The notes under the pieces were generated by a model, which saw nothing but the letters and a program-made list of their open reading frames with translations, did not search any database and had not been told where the DNA came from. This document shows positions 43,354 through 56,083 of a stretch of 64,000 nucleotides of DNA, one piece after another; the first letter of the stretch is position 1, and each line of letters begins with the position of its first letter. Source of the DNA: Agapanthus africanus (taxonomy: Eukaryota; Streptophyta; Magnoliopsida; Asparagales; Amaryllidaceae); the NCBI GenBank assembly GCA_030015575.1, contig CM057347.1, positions 505,551,176-505,615,175 of the forward strand, read 5' to 3'. The position numbers and the translations under genes were made by a program.

Positions 43354-45541
43354 TGTTAGTTATGTATATGCCCTAGAGGCCATTGTTGTACATATGATGT
43401 ATATTATGATGGATGCTTAGATATATACAGAGAGGACTTTCTTGCTCGTCATGATAGTATGCTATTTGGTTTCACTTTATCTTAACATGTTGACTTGTAT
43501 TGGTTTACTGTTTTTCTCTCACATATTGATAAAGCCCTTAGAATCTGTACTCGACTACTGGGATTATGATGAGATCATACTAGTGGGGCCATAGTAGTCG
43601 ATGAGTACATCCTATAACTGTTCCTAGTCGAGGGTATATCGAGACAGGGCATCGATACACCAGAGTAGACTAGCGTATACGCATCTTGACCCATATGATG
43701 GGCGATGGATGATCCCATATCCATCGGTGTTTGACATCAGAGATGGTGTACGGGTGCTCAGTGGAGACTGGGTACACTGGACGGTACTCGCCGAGAACTC
43801 CCAGATGGTGATATACCACACGTCAGATGGCAGTTCTCCGGTGACACTGGTACAGGGTAGTCTGTAGACCCGAGATCGTCATAGAGTCTTGTGTGATTCC
43901 CACTGTGCTTTGATTTCCACCTTACCACGTCCAAGAGGGCGTGCAAAACGGTGGCTTTTGGGTACAGTCCCGAATCACATGGAGGCAATGAGCGATAGGA
44001 GGGGATTCGTCTCTCCCGGTATAGGGAGTTGATGTTGTGCTGTGTTCGATTGGCTATAACTGGAAGTCCCTGGCCAGGGCTGATATAGAGATTTACTGGT
44101 AAGTGTTGCTAGTAGTTTCTCGATCCGTTATGAGCCACACATCGACGCGACTTATCGGTTACTGGGGTCTGACGTATACCACCCCTAGACTTGATATGCA
44201 ACATATCATACGAACAGACCGGACTGTACGGGAGTGTTACTGATTGGATTCACAGGAGAACGCATAGGCTAGCTTGTTGATCTTCTGATCGCTCAATACT
44301 TGGGTGGCTGTTACGTTTAGCTGACCGCTTGCAGCTTGTGGGTGTTTGATATGATCATCACCTGCTACCGGCGTATTGACGATTCTTTAGAGACCTACAC
44401 AGAGGTTTCTTGGCTCAGGCGAAACGGAGTAGAGGCACATATGTGATATGTGCAGGACCGAGAATAATGCGATATGAGATACCGTATTATATTCCCGCGA
44501 TATTAAGATATGAACCGGGACATCGGATCAAGTGTTGATTCAATGGATCGGTACATGATATATTAGTCGGTTATATTCGATATAGCCGGATCGTCGGATC
44601 AAGTGTTGATTCGATGATTTAATGTATAATAATATATATGATATATTATTACATTATCTAATATTGGCTTGCTTTATTATTTCATTTTCTCACTGGATGA
44701 TATATTGATATATATGCAATATATGTTAATTGTATTATTTTCTTTTGTTGCAAATATATAATATATATGTGATATATATTATTGTGACATGATATGATTT
44801 ATTATTAAACATGTTTAAGGATGATTAAATAAGGTTAGGGTTTAATTAGGGTTAGTTGCTTCTTGCACTTTCTAGAAGCTTTTTCTTTTGTCATGGTTAA
44901 GATATTTGTTGATGACTCATTGCTAACCCAACCAAACCCTAACTCTAGTTTATTCTCTACAAACTATTAGCCACTCATCCTTGACCATGGTTGATAAATC
45001 AATCATATACTTTTATTTCTATTCATCACAAAAGGAATTATCATTATCATTTTCCATGATCATCTTCTTCTTTCTTGATTTTGAGCTCACTAGAAATTCC
45101 ATTTGTGGTGATAAATTGTGAGAAAGTGAATTAAAAAGAAAGCATAAATACTACTCCCCCATCCTCATCTCATCTAGCCCATGAGATTAGGGTGTTCATC
45201 TCTTTAGAGTGAGAAAGCTTGGGTTATTGCAACTTCGACGTAGATCATCGGAGATTCGGAACACTTCAAGCTAGCATGGATCGTTCGATTCGTGGAGCCT
45301 CTCTTGAGTCCGGGAGATCGAGGATCGCGGCGAAGGGACTTCTACTCGGAGCTTGTGAAGCGAAGGAGCGGACTACAAAGGTTGTAATCCCTCACACTTA
45401 GATAAAAAGATATTATCTTGCATGCTAAACCCTAATAATCTAGCAAAGATCCCGGGTTTGGGTTGTTCGGCACGTCTAAATTTTTATCCGGGCATGTTTG
45501 ATGCCTTATGAACCTTCACAAGAGTGCCTAGGAACCCTATA
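43354..45541 (+). repeat. Copia 2 5' LTR
   Basis: The 2,188-bp LTR starts TGTTAGTTATGTATATGCCC and ends AGGAACCCTATA. The palindrome ccctggccaggg lies at 44068-44079 after the ctcccggtatagggag hairpin. The second half is rich in atatat runs (44570-44800). Confidence 0.92.
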
Positions 45542-45542
45542 G

Positions 45543-45558
45543 TGGTATCAGAGTCAGG
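45543..45558 (+). other. Copia 2 primer-binding site (initiator tRNA-Met)
   Basis: TGGTATCAGAGTCAGG lies one base after the LTR end. Confidence 0.85.
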
Positions 45559-48210
45559 TTAGAGCATTAGGCGTCGTGTTTACAAAGTTAAAACTTCGAT
45601 CGAACCCGAACCGACAAAATTTACCCCCTCTCTGGAAATTTTTCAAAAACTGGGATTTTTCTGAATTAAAAATACGTAAAAAAATCAGCAGGGAATTCTA
45701 AGAATTACCATGAAACACGGGCCCACAAATCCACTAAACCGCGGCGGAACCGCGGCGGGAACCTGCTTCCCGCGGCGGTTCCGCTGCGGAATTTTGGAAT
45801 TGTGACACGTGGTTTTCATGGTAATATCCGTAGGTGCTTGTTGATGCTTCTGGGTATTTTTAAAAATGATTCAAGTGTTGTTTAATATGGAGTTTATTTT
45901 GTAATCGTAGATTCGATCGGAAAATTTAAATTCGTTATTATTTCCAGATATTTAGAAATTGTTAAAAGTTCGAACGGATATCATTAACTCACTTTTTCCC
46001 GGCATGTAAAACTTTCAAGTGTTGAATTTTTATCGGGGTTAAATCTTTCGGAAAACTTGTACAAGTTAAGCGGTGGACCCTCTAGAAGACAACAAACCTT
46101 AACTCGATTATGTGACCGTCTTGAACTGCCTTTTAAACCTTCGGGTTTGGGGCAGTACGGCGTGCCACATATGAGGCGTTGGCTTGACCCTTCTACGGCT
46201 GGATCACTGGTACTGTGATATATTCTGGGATTATTTGAACTCCGCTCAAGTGTTGAGCACTTTAGGAAATTTTGGGTATTTGATTATCTGTTCGAAAAGT
46301 TTAATACTGTCTATTTATCTGGAATGTGATACAATATGTGGAATTCATAGAGTTAGGTATGAAATGCGAAGTATGTGATATTTCGGATTTACGATGTCTA
46401 AAGTGATTATGGATTCCAAATGTTGTAGTTTTACACTTTCTTTTCTGTGACCGTAAGTGTAATATGTGATATCGCCGGTTTCGTTGCTATATGTTAACGA
46501 CAATTGGGATGCGCATATTTACTTACGTTGATGATATGTGATATTATGTGTTGCTGTGATATGTTATATTGGATCGTCGCATTCTGAATAGCCGGGGGTT
46601 TTATGTGAGATGAGGGTTTTTATTTTCATTCATGTAAAATTCATTTGTAATGTAATATTCTTTTATTTGGGGCACTTCCAGGTTGAGGTTGATGTCACCC
46701 TTGTATATTATTTACTTTTCCGCATTAGGTAGACCCAAGGTGGAGAGCACAAGTAACCGGGTTCTAGGGTCCAGTGGGAGGCCATCTCGAGGAGTCGAGA
46801 CCGGGTCTCCTAACCCTAGAATTGGCAGTGTTACTTGCCGCTCTCGTAGGGGTCTTGGGATGTGGGTTTGGCTATTCGTCACGACCGTGGAATCTGTGTT
46901 TTATACAGGCTCGTATTGAAAACACGGACGTCCTAGTATATCCAATATTTCATATATGTTATTCTGCTGCAATGTTCTGTGATGAAATCATATTACTGCC
47001 TGAGACGAATGCTTATACTATATATATATATGCTGATATATAAATATTACTGCTTTCGTTTCTTCTGTGATGCTTAGGAAGCATAAGCTGATGGGATTTT
47101 TATTAATGAGATTAATAAAAAGAAAAGAAACCTAAAAATGTTGTAGAATCAAAACTTTATAAAAAGGGTAGCTACAGTTTTGCTTTGCACAGTGATATAT
47201 ATGATATATCCAGCACCTTATTCGATGGGGAAAGAGCCGACGATCCCTTCACCGGGAGTGACCTCTTTAGCGAAACTGGCAGATGCTACAAAACTCGGTT
47301 TGTCTTTTGATTGCTTTTAAAGTTTTGCTTTGCACAGCGGTATATATGATATATCCTGCACTTTATTCGATGAGGAAAGGGCCGACGATCCCTTCACCGG
47401 GAGTGACCCCTTTAGCGAAACTAAGAAAAACCTCAAAAACACTCCTTTTTCAAAAACTACTCGATTCTACGACGATATCAAGTTCATTACGCAATAGGTT
47501 TTCTGAAAAACCTGTCGTAGCTCTCCGTCATTTCAGATAAATCCTACTTAGTATTCGTGCTGTGTTTGTTGACCTTGTCAAGGCACAGTGTACGGTAGCT
47601 AATTAGTGTTTATCTGCTAAAACATAAGATGCGATTGGATTAGGGTATTCGTACGGCCTTGTTGACCTTGTCAAGGGTCATGCGGGTGGGTTTAATTCAA
47701 TCAGAAAATGACGGGTTGAACTTGACTTGCGATTTATGGTTTGTTGACCTTGTCAAGGTCATAGATCGCTAGGGGCAAAATATTATCGGGAATTTCAAGC
47801 GTTGAAATTTGCAATGAGATTGCATACCTCCTATGAGATAGTTGGATCCCAATACCCACTGCGGGTAAGAGTTACTCCTGGGAGAGTTTTACACAGGACA
47901 ATTAGCCGATCAAGTAGGTGTCTAGAAAAGTGTTAACGGGGTTACGCCTCTGGGAAAACGAGGTTTACTTTAATTAGGTCCGTGCGAAAGCACGGGGAAC
48001 CTCCCTCAAAGTACCGACACTGATCTGGCTGAAAGATTGACGAAATTGTAGGGTGTAATTAATCCCGGCTAATCTTACCTTTTTGGGTTTGAAGGTAGAT
48101 TTGATAAAAACAGTGGGAGACATCCTGATTAGATAAGATAATAACCAATCTAATCTTGCAAGAGCATACGCTAAAGTGTTTTTCCTTCTCTCTCTCTCCA
48201 GGTAGCGACC
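45559..48210 (+). other. Copia 2 leader with a duplication, three inverted repeats and a splice-site-like tract
   Basis: There is no supported ORF. A 145-bp duplication starts at 47176 and 47321 (ttttgctttgcacag...tttagcgaaact). The motif tgaccttgtcaagg occurs at 47570, 47663 and 47745, the last extending to the perfect inverted repeat TGACCTTGTCAAGGTCA. A pyrimidine run ending CTCCAG at 48201 lies 9 bases before the ATG. Confidence 0.6.
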
Positions 48211-49860
48211 ATGTCAGGCCATAATCAAGATAATAATATGGATGTATTGATTGAACCCGATTATTGTACTGAGCAAGGGAACGTTGGACCCGTTCTTACT
48301 TATAAGAGTTATAAGACTGAACAGGAAACAGAAGAATATCTGGATTCTCACGCCGCCCAAAAGAACATGCATGTTGATACATCTTCTTCGGGTGTGTTAG
48401 TTATTGAGAACTGTTTTTCAGTTCACCCTACGTCCTGGGTATTAGATACCGGATCAGGATCCCACATATGTAAATTGTTACATGGGCTACGTAAAAGTAG
48501 AGAACTGGGAAAAGGTGATCATTCCGTTCAAGTAGGGAATGGTGCAAGTATTGCAGCCAAAGCAGTTGGCGAATATCACCTTGTATTGCCAAGTCGTAAT
48601 ACACTGATTCTAAATAAGTGCTATTATATACCGAACATGATGTGCAACATTATATCAGTTTCTTTATTAAGTAAAGAAGGATATAATTTTGTAGTAAAGG
48701 ATAATGTTATGAACATATTCCTAGATCAAAAGTTGATTGCATCAGGCTCGTTACATAATGGCATATTCATTCTAAATCAGAATACAGTCCTCAATATACA
48801 AAACACACACAAGAGGAAAAATTCAGAAATGAACGAATCCTTCTTGTGGCATTATAGACTTGGTCATATCAATGCGACACGACTGGCTAAGTTACATAAG
48901 GATGGTTATTTGAATCCGTTCGAATTATCATCTTATGATACTTGCCATTCATGTCTCAAAGGAAAAATGACCAAAGCTCCGTTTAGTGGACACGGAGAAA
49001 GAGTTACCGAACTCTTAGGACTGGTACATAGTGATGTATGCGGTCCCATGTCTACGCATGCCAGGAACGGTTCTTCCTACTTCATTACATTCACTGACGA
49101 TCTCTCTAGATTCGGACATGTGTTCCTGATGAAACACAAGTCTGAAGCTTTTGAGAAATTCAGAGAATATAAGCACGAAGTAGAGAATCAAACGGGCAAA
49201 AGTATTAAGATTCTTTGATCTGATCGAGGAGGTGAATACTTAAGCAATGAGTTCCTAGATTATCTAAAAGAGAATGGGATTCTCTCTCAGCTTACTCCTC
49301 CTTATACACCACAGCACAACGGTGTATCGGAGCGGAGGAATCGCACCCTATTAGATATGGTACGCTCTATGATGAGTACAGCTGATTTACCTATTTCCTT
49401 CTGGGGGTATGCACTTGAGACAGCAGCATACCTATTGAATCAAGTTCTAACTAAATCTGTACCTACCACACCATATGAGATATGGAGTGGGAAGAGACCG
49501 TATCTTAAACGAGTTAAGATATGGGGTTGTCCGGCCTATGTAAAAAGGCAAAATTCGGACAAACTCGAGGCACGGTCAGTTCTTTGCAAGTTTGTAGGAT
49601 ATCCGAACTATTTTTATGGATATTTTTTCTATCACAGTAAGGAGCAAAAAGTGTTTGTTGCTCAACATGCCGTCTTTTTAGAAAAGAAATTTCTTGCAAA
49701 AGAGATTAGTGGCTCTGAGGTAGAACTGGAAGAATTTCCAGCAACACAAACTACAACTGAAGATTTAGTGGAACCAGAGGATTCAGTAGTACCCGACGAA
49801 CCCCAGCCTCTCCGCCGATCTAGTAGGGTTTCTCGTCCACCTGAGAGATACTACGATTTT
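48211..49860 (+). pseudogene. Copia 2 protease-integrase with a short gag remnant (broken)
   Basis: The frame opens MSGHNQDNNMDVLIE. About 60 acidic residues of unrecognised sequence replace gag, then protease follows with VLDTGSGSHIC. The integrase zinc finger is intact in its metal residues (LWHYRLGHIN, CHSCLKGKMT). The core has D in VHSDVCGPM, D in SDRGGEYL and E in [11 protein letters not shown]. The only break is TGA at 49216-49218, directly before SDRGGEY, where CGA is expected. The frame on both sides is the same. It continues into RT without a shift. Confidence 0.9.
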
Positions 49861-51506
49861 CTCATTGATGGTGGAAGCGAGAACTGCATCATGGATGATG
49901 ATGAACCGACTAGTTTTGAGCAGGCCGTCACGAGTGGTGACTCTGTGAAATGGCTAGATGCAATGCGATCTGAGATGGAATCCATGTACACCAACAAAGT
50001 ATGGACTTTGGAAAATGCTCCTGAAGGGGTAAAACCCATAGGGAGCAAGTGGATCTTTAAAAAGAAATTTGGTGTAGATGGAAAAGTTGAGACTTTCAAA
50101 GCTAGACTTGTAGCAAAGGGTTTTCGTCAACGACCAGGTGTGGATTATGACGAAACCTTTTCTCCAGTGGCTATGCTTAAGTCCATCTGGATCTTACTTG
50201 CCATTACTGCATACCATGACTACGAAATCTGGCAAATAGATGTTAAGACCGCCTTTCTAAACGGTGATTTGGAAGAGTGCGTGTACATGACTCAGCCAGA
50301 AGGCTTCGTAGACAGTGGGAGCAGCGGAAAGGTGTGCAAGCTGCTTAAATCCATTTATGGGTTAAAGCAAGCATCGCGGAGTTGGAACATCTGTTTTGAT
50401 GTTGTAGTCAAAGAGTTTGACTTCATCAAAAATATAGATGAACCTTGTATCTATAAGAAGGTAGCAGAGGGTAAGGTTGTCTTCCTCGTATTGTACGCGG
50501 ATGACATACTCTTGATAGGAAATGATATTCCTATGCTGCAATCAGTCAAGCTCTTCTTATCACAGAGATTCTCAATGAAAGATCTAGGTGATGCCTCCTG
50601 CATATTGGGAATCATGATCTATAGAAATAGATCTAAACGGATACTGGGATTGTCCTAATCCAGGTACATTGACACCATACTAAAGAGGTTTAGTATGGAA
50701 GAATCCAAGCGTGGAAACCAACCCACGATCTCTGGACTCACTCTCTCCAAAGAGATGTCTCCCAAGACTGATTTGGAGAGAGCTCACATGCAAGGGATAC
50801 CCTATGCTTCGGCAGTAGGCTCTATCATGTATGCGATGCTATGTACCAGACCCGATGTAGCATACTAACTAAGTGTAGTGAGTCGGTATCAAGCAGATCC
50901 TGGAGAGAGTCACTGGACAGCTGTGAAGAACATTCTCAAGTACTTACGAAGGACTAAGGAGATGTTCTTGGTGTATGGTAACGGAGAACTCCAGGTGGAG
51001 TCCTTTACCGATTCCAGCTTCCAAAGTGATAAGGACGACTCTAAGTCGCACTCGGGATTTGTCTTTACCCTCAATGGAGGGGCGGTATGTTAGAAGAGTT
51101 CCAAACAGGATACCGTTGCAGACTCGACGATGGAGGCTGAATACATCGCTGCCAACGATGCTGCCAAAGAGGCTGTCTGGATAAAGAAGTTCATTAGTGA
51201 ACTTGGTGTGGTTCCATCTATTGAGCATCCAATATGGTTCCATCTATTGAGCATCCAATACCTCTGTATTGCGATAACAATGGAGCTGTGGCTTTGGCCA
51301 AGGAACCCAGATCCCATCAGAAGTCCAGACATATTCTGAGGCGGTATCACCTGATCAGAGAGATAGTTGATCGCCGGGAGATCGAGGTCAGGAGAGTAGA
51401 TACGAAGGACAACACTGCGGATCCATTCACGAAGGCTATTCCCCAGATACAGTTTGAGAGATTATTCGGGATGCTAAGTATGAGATACTACAGCAGCTGG
51501 CCTTAG
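49861..51506 (+). pseudogene. Copia 2 reverse transcriptase-RNase H (broken)
   Basis: RT blocks are [29 protein letters not shown] and a catalytic [12 protein letters not shown]: alanine replaces the usual valine of YVDD, a change known to vary among elements. Stops interrupt the frame at 50656 (TAA, likely from CAA), at about 50866 (TAA after VAY) and at 51092 (TAG, likely from TGG). A 26-bp tandem duplication (51209-51234, 51235-51260) shifts the frame near the end of RNase H. The final part (NTADPFTKAIPQ) is read in the shifted frame. Confidence 0.9.
51209..51260 (+). repeat. 26-bp tandem duplication in Copia 2 RNase H
   Basis: Two perfect copies of a 26-bp unit beginning tggttccatctattgagc. 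Because 26 is not a multiple of three, it shifts the frame. Confidence 0.95.
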
Positions 51507-51510
51507 TACA

Positions 51511-51520
51511 AGTGGGAGAT
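51511..51520 (+). other. Copia 2 polypurine tract
   Basis: agtgggagat directly precedes the 3' LTR start TGTTAGTTATG. Confidence 0.8.
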
Positions 51521-53707
51521 TGTTAGTTATGTATATGCCCTAGAAGCCATTGTTGTACATATGATGTATATTATGATGGATGCTTAGATATATACAGAGA
51601 GGACTTTCTTGCTCGTCATGATAGTATGCTATTTGGTTTCACTTTATCTTAACATGTTCACTTGTATTGGTTTACTGTTTTTCTCTCACATGTTGATAAA
51701 GCCCTTAGGATCTGTACTCGACTACTGGGATTATGATGAGATCATACTAGTGGGGCCATAGTAGTCGATGAGTACATCCTATAACTGTTCCTAGTCGAGG
51801 GTATATCGAGACAGGGCATCGATACACCAGAGTAGACTAGCGTATACGCATCTTGACCCATATGATGGGCGATGGATGATCCCATATCTATCGGTGTTTG
51901 ACATCAGAGATGGTGTACGGGTGCTCAATGGAGACTGGGTACACTGGACGGACTAGCCGAGAACTCCCAGATGGTGATATACAACACGTCAGATGGCAGT
52001 TCTCCGGTGACACTGGTACAGGGTAGTCTGTAGACCCGAGATCGTCATAGAGTCTTGTGTGATTCCCACTGTGCTTTGATTTCCACCTTCCCACGTCCAA
52101 GAGGGCGTGCAAAACGGTGGCTTTTGGGTACAGTCCCGAATCACATGGAGGCAATGAGCGATAGGAGGGGATTCGTCTCTCCCGGTATAGGGAGTTGATG
52201 TTGTGCTGTGTTCGATTGGCTATAACTGGAAGTCCCTGGCCAGGGCTGATATAGAGATTTACTGGTAAGTGTTACTAGTAGTTTCTCGACCCGTTATGAG
52301 CCACACATCGACACGACTTATCGGTTACTGGGGTCTGACGTATACCACCCCTAGACTTGATATGCAACATATCATACGAACAGACCGGACTGTACGGGAG
52401 TGTTACTGATTGGATTCACAGGAGAACGCACAGGCTAGCTTGTTGATCTTCTGATCGCTCAATACCTGGGTGGCTGTTACGTTTAGCTGACCGCTTGCAG
52501 CTTGTGGGTGTTTGATATGATCATCACCTGCTACCGGCGTATTGACGATTCTTTAGAGTCCTACACTGAGGTTTCTTGGCTCAGGCGAAACGGAGTAGAG
52601 GCATATATGTGATATGTGCAGGACCGAGAATAATGCGATATGAGATACCGTATTATATTCTCGCGATATTAAGATATGAACCGGGACATCGGATCAAGTG
52701 TTGATTCGATGGATCGGTACATGATATATTAATCGGTTATATTCGATATAGCCGGATCGTCGGATCAAGTGTTGATTCGATGATTTAATGTATAATAATA
52801 TATATGATATATTATTACATTATCTAATATTGGCTTGCTTTATTATTTCATTTTCTCACTGGATGATACATTGATATATATGCGATATATGTTAATTGTA
52901 TTATTTTCTTTTGTTGCAAATATATAATATATATGTGATATATATTATTGTGACATGATATGATTTATTATTAAACATATTTAAGGATGATTAAATAAGG
53001 TTAGGGTTTGATTAGGGTTAGTTGCTTCTTGCACTTTCTAGAAGCTTTTTCTTTTGTCATGGTTAAGATATTTGTTGATGACCCATTGCTAACCCAACCA
53101 AACCCTAACTCTAGTTTATTCTCTACAAACTATTAGCCACTCATCCTTGACCATGGTTGATAAATCAATCATATACTTTTATTTCTATTCATCACAAAAG
53201 GAATTATCATTATCATTTTCCATGATCATCTTCTTCTCTCTTGATTTTGAGCTCACTAGAAATTCCATTTGTGACGATAAATTGTGAGAAAGTGAATTAA
53301 AAAGAAAGCATAAATACTACTCCCTCATCCTCATCTCATCTAGCCCATGAGATTAGGGTGTTCATTTCTTTAGAGTGAGAAAGCTTGGGTTATTGCAACT
53401 TCGACGTAGATCATCGGAGATTCGGAACACTTCAAGCTAGCATGGAACGTTCGAGTCGTGGAGCCTCTCTTGAGTCCGGGAGATCGAGGATCGCGGCGAA
53501 GGGACTTCTACTCGGAGCTTGTGAAGCGAAGGAGAGGACTACAAAGGTTGTAATCCCTCACACTTAGATAAAAAGATATTATCTTGCATGCTAAACCCTA
53601 ATAATCTAGCAAAGATCCCGGCTTTGGGTTGTTCGGCACGTCTAAATTTTTATCCGGGCATGTTTAATGCCTTATGAGCCTTCACAAGAGTGCCTAGGAA
53701 CCCTACA
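51521..53707 (+). repeat. Copia 2 3' LTR
   Basis: A 2,187-bp copy of the 5' LTR, followed by GAGAG. The palindrome ccctggccaggg lies at 52234-52245. Confidence 0.93.
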
Positions 53708-53712
53708 GAGAG

Positions 53713-53890
53713 GATCTCGTAAGTTTGTTCTCCTCATGTATCGTGAGGACACATGAGTGGGTCTTCCCAAATGGAGCAAAATTCCAAGGGCAGAGACCGG
53801 ACGCTGGACTGGTGATTGCAGTGGGATATGGGTATGATGAGAATTATTTGAGCCCATAGATTGTATACGGTAGTCAACTTGGGGACCAAC
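53713..53890. repeat. Element C macro-repeat between Copia 2 and the solo LTR
   Basis: Continues the macro-repeat (gaggatctcgtaag, gtgattgcagtRggatatggg, gtagtcaacttggggaccaac). It matches 56405-56585 closely. Confidence 0.88.
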
Positions 53891-56083
53891 TGTTGCGCCA
53901 CGGCAGCGCCCCGGCCGTCTATCCGAGACCAAAATGCGGAATCAAAATTTTTCTTAGCTTTAAACTGGCGCTACCGTGGACAATATACCCGGATCGTAAC
54001 CATTAACCGATACTAGCTATCAAGAGAAAGGGTGAGAGATATACCGAGTGATCCGAGTCCTCCGGTCTTCTCGTCATCGTCCCGATCTCCCGCGGAAACT
54101 CCGGTCATCGCCTCCTTGCCGGAAGGGCACCACATCGTCTGCATCTTTTACGGGCTCCCACCTCAATACCGAGGCAACTCGGGCACGAAGCTGGCTAGTC
54201 GACGTGCCCAAGGTTTGCTGTAGATTGTAGTGTAGAAATGCTTGTCTCATTTGGGGTAGTGAAGTTGCCATTGGATGGTGAGAAGTAATGAACAAAATGG
54301 AGATGAACTTTGGTGTATCAAAATGAGATGATAATTTCCCCACTTCACAAAATGAAAATCCCTCATCTCCTTGTGAAGTGGCCGCCCCCCCCCCCCCCTT
54401 GAACAAATGGTGGAGGAAAAAACAAAACAAGAAGGAAGGTGAGTGTAGGAGATGCAAAAGGGTGACCACATCAAAAGGTGAACCTCACATCAAAAACCAA
54501 ATCAATCTTAATCACCATAAAGCAAGTGATAAGAAGGAAAAAGAATCTCATCATGAATAAACTATCATGATACCTCACACATGCAAGAAACCCCTCCACA
54601 ATAAGTAATTTGCACAATTGCAAATTACCCCCTCCATCGGAAAGTCCGGCCGGGAAAGAACAAAGGAAAACCGGCCGGAACGGAATGCAAACTGGCAATT
54701 CCAGAAAACTGTCCCCGTAATAAATTACAGGAAAACCCCGATACTGTGCATGCACACCCGCATCTGTATTCCGACCGGATACAAATGCAATGAGACAAAA
54801 TCTACACTGTACTAAACTAGGATCCGGCTTAAACCAAAGCCGGCTAGTAATATCCGTCCGATCCTGATCCGTGCAATACCGCACGTATCTTATCGAACCT
54901 TGACATATATCCATACGGCCACTAGTACAAACCGTCCGATCCTGATCCGTGCAATACCGCACGTATCTGATCGGACCCTGCCATATCTCCATACGGCTTC
55001 TACAGCGTTTCACCCGAAAGCTTGAGTAACGGAATGTGTGGTGGACTCTAAAGACTCGTCAATACTATGGCTGTGGATTTAACCACCAGCACATCAGAGG
55101 TATTAGCCATACGTGACGGGCCACCAGCTATTGACCAAAAGGGACGTCGATGAGCGAACTCATCCTGACACCCTACTGAGCCTGTCAGTGACAATATCCG
55201 TACAGTCCGGTCCGTTCGTCTATGAGTATCGCATGGCGGACCTAGGGGGTTGGTAAAAGTCAGACCCCCAAAAGCGGTACAAGTCGTGTCGGAGTGTAGC
55301 CCAGAACACCCTGAGATACTACTGGAATACCTACCAGTAAATCTCCTGCCTCGGCCGAGGGCTTTGTGTAATGGCTCTCCTAGACACAGCGCGACCTCAC
55401 CCCCAATACCGGGAGAGACGAACCCCTGAAGATCCGCTCACTACCACCATGTGGCTCGGGACTGTACCCAACTAAAATCTGTTTGCACGACTCCTTTGAG
55501 CCGTGGTAGGGTAGTAATCAAAGTACAGTGGGAACTCACACGAGACAAATGACGATCCCCAGGTCGATGAACTAACCTGTACACATGTCACCAGGGAACT
55601 GCTATCTGACGTCAGGTATAAGACCAACTAGCATGTTCCCGGCGAGTCCTGTCCAGTGTACTCATAACCCAATGAGCACCTGTATACATCTTAGGTGAAC
55701 CAACTGACACCAGTGGCTTGTGAGACCGGCCACCGCCCCTCGTCGGGGTCTCGACTGTATACACTAGTCTACTCTGGAGAATCGATGCCCTGTCTCGAAA
55801 CTCCCACGACTAGGGACCTTTTAAGGATGTGCTTATAGACCACCAGATCTCACGTATATGATCGCCATCATACTGCCGGCAGTCAAGCAAGAATCCTAGA
55901 GGCTCTATCAGCGTGTAATAGCGACCTGTAAGGTCACCTGAAGCAGTACACGATGATAAAGGTAAACCAGATGGCATACTATCACCTCGAGTAAGACTGT
56001 CCTACCGGGATAGGTCCTCCCTCAATCATTGCAATCACGTGCCTGTGATCCAATAATTGACTCTGAGGGCACTATCTCCAACA
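53891..56083 (-). mobile_element. Copia-type solo LTR (2.2 kb)
   Basis: The minus strand starts TGTTGGAGATAGTGCCC and ends GTGGCGCAACA. It is flanked by CCAAC at 53886-53890 and 56084-56088. In reverse complement its middle aligns with Copia 1 and 2 LTR blocks (ggagatttactggtagg, cactccgacacgacttgtaccgctttt), and the palindrome position holds cctcggccgagg (55349-55360). It contains a run of 14 C (54385-54398). No internal coding region remains. Confidence 0.88.

Larger units (their letters stand above)
43354..53707 (+). mobile_element. Copia 2: Angela-like Ty1/copia retrotransposon lacking gag
   Basis: A 10.4-kb element with LTRs of about 2.19 kb that differ at roughly 40 sites (about 2%). 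It has a tRNA-Met primer site, a 2.7-kb leader, protease, integrase, RT/RNase H, a polypurine tract and a GAGAG target duplication. It is related to Copia 1 in protein and in leader architecture, but LTR sequences differ outside conserved blocks. Gag is almost wholly missing and pol carries four in-frame stops and a 26-bp duplication, so it could move only with help, if at all. Confidence 0.93.

Noticed and set aside
44570-44800. AT-rich palindromic stretch in Copia 2 LTR as a replication origin or MITE
   Set aside because: It is simple atatat sequence present in both LTRs at the same place, without terminal repeats or a target duplication of its own.
54385-54398. Run of 14 C in the Copia-type solo LTR as a G-quadruplex element
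   Set aside because: A single homopolymer run is easily a sequencing or slippage product, and no conserved partner is seen in related LTRs.
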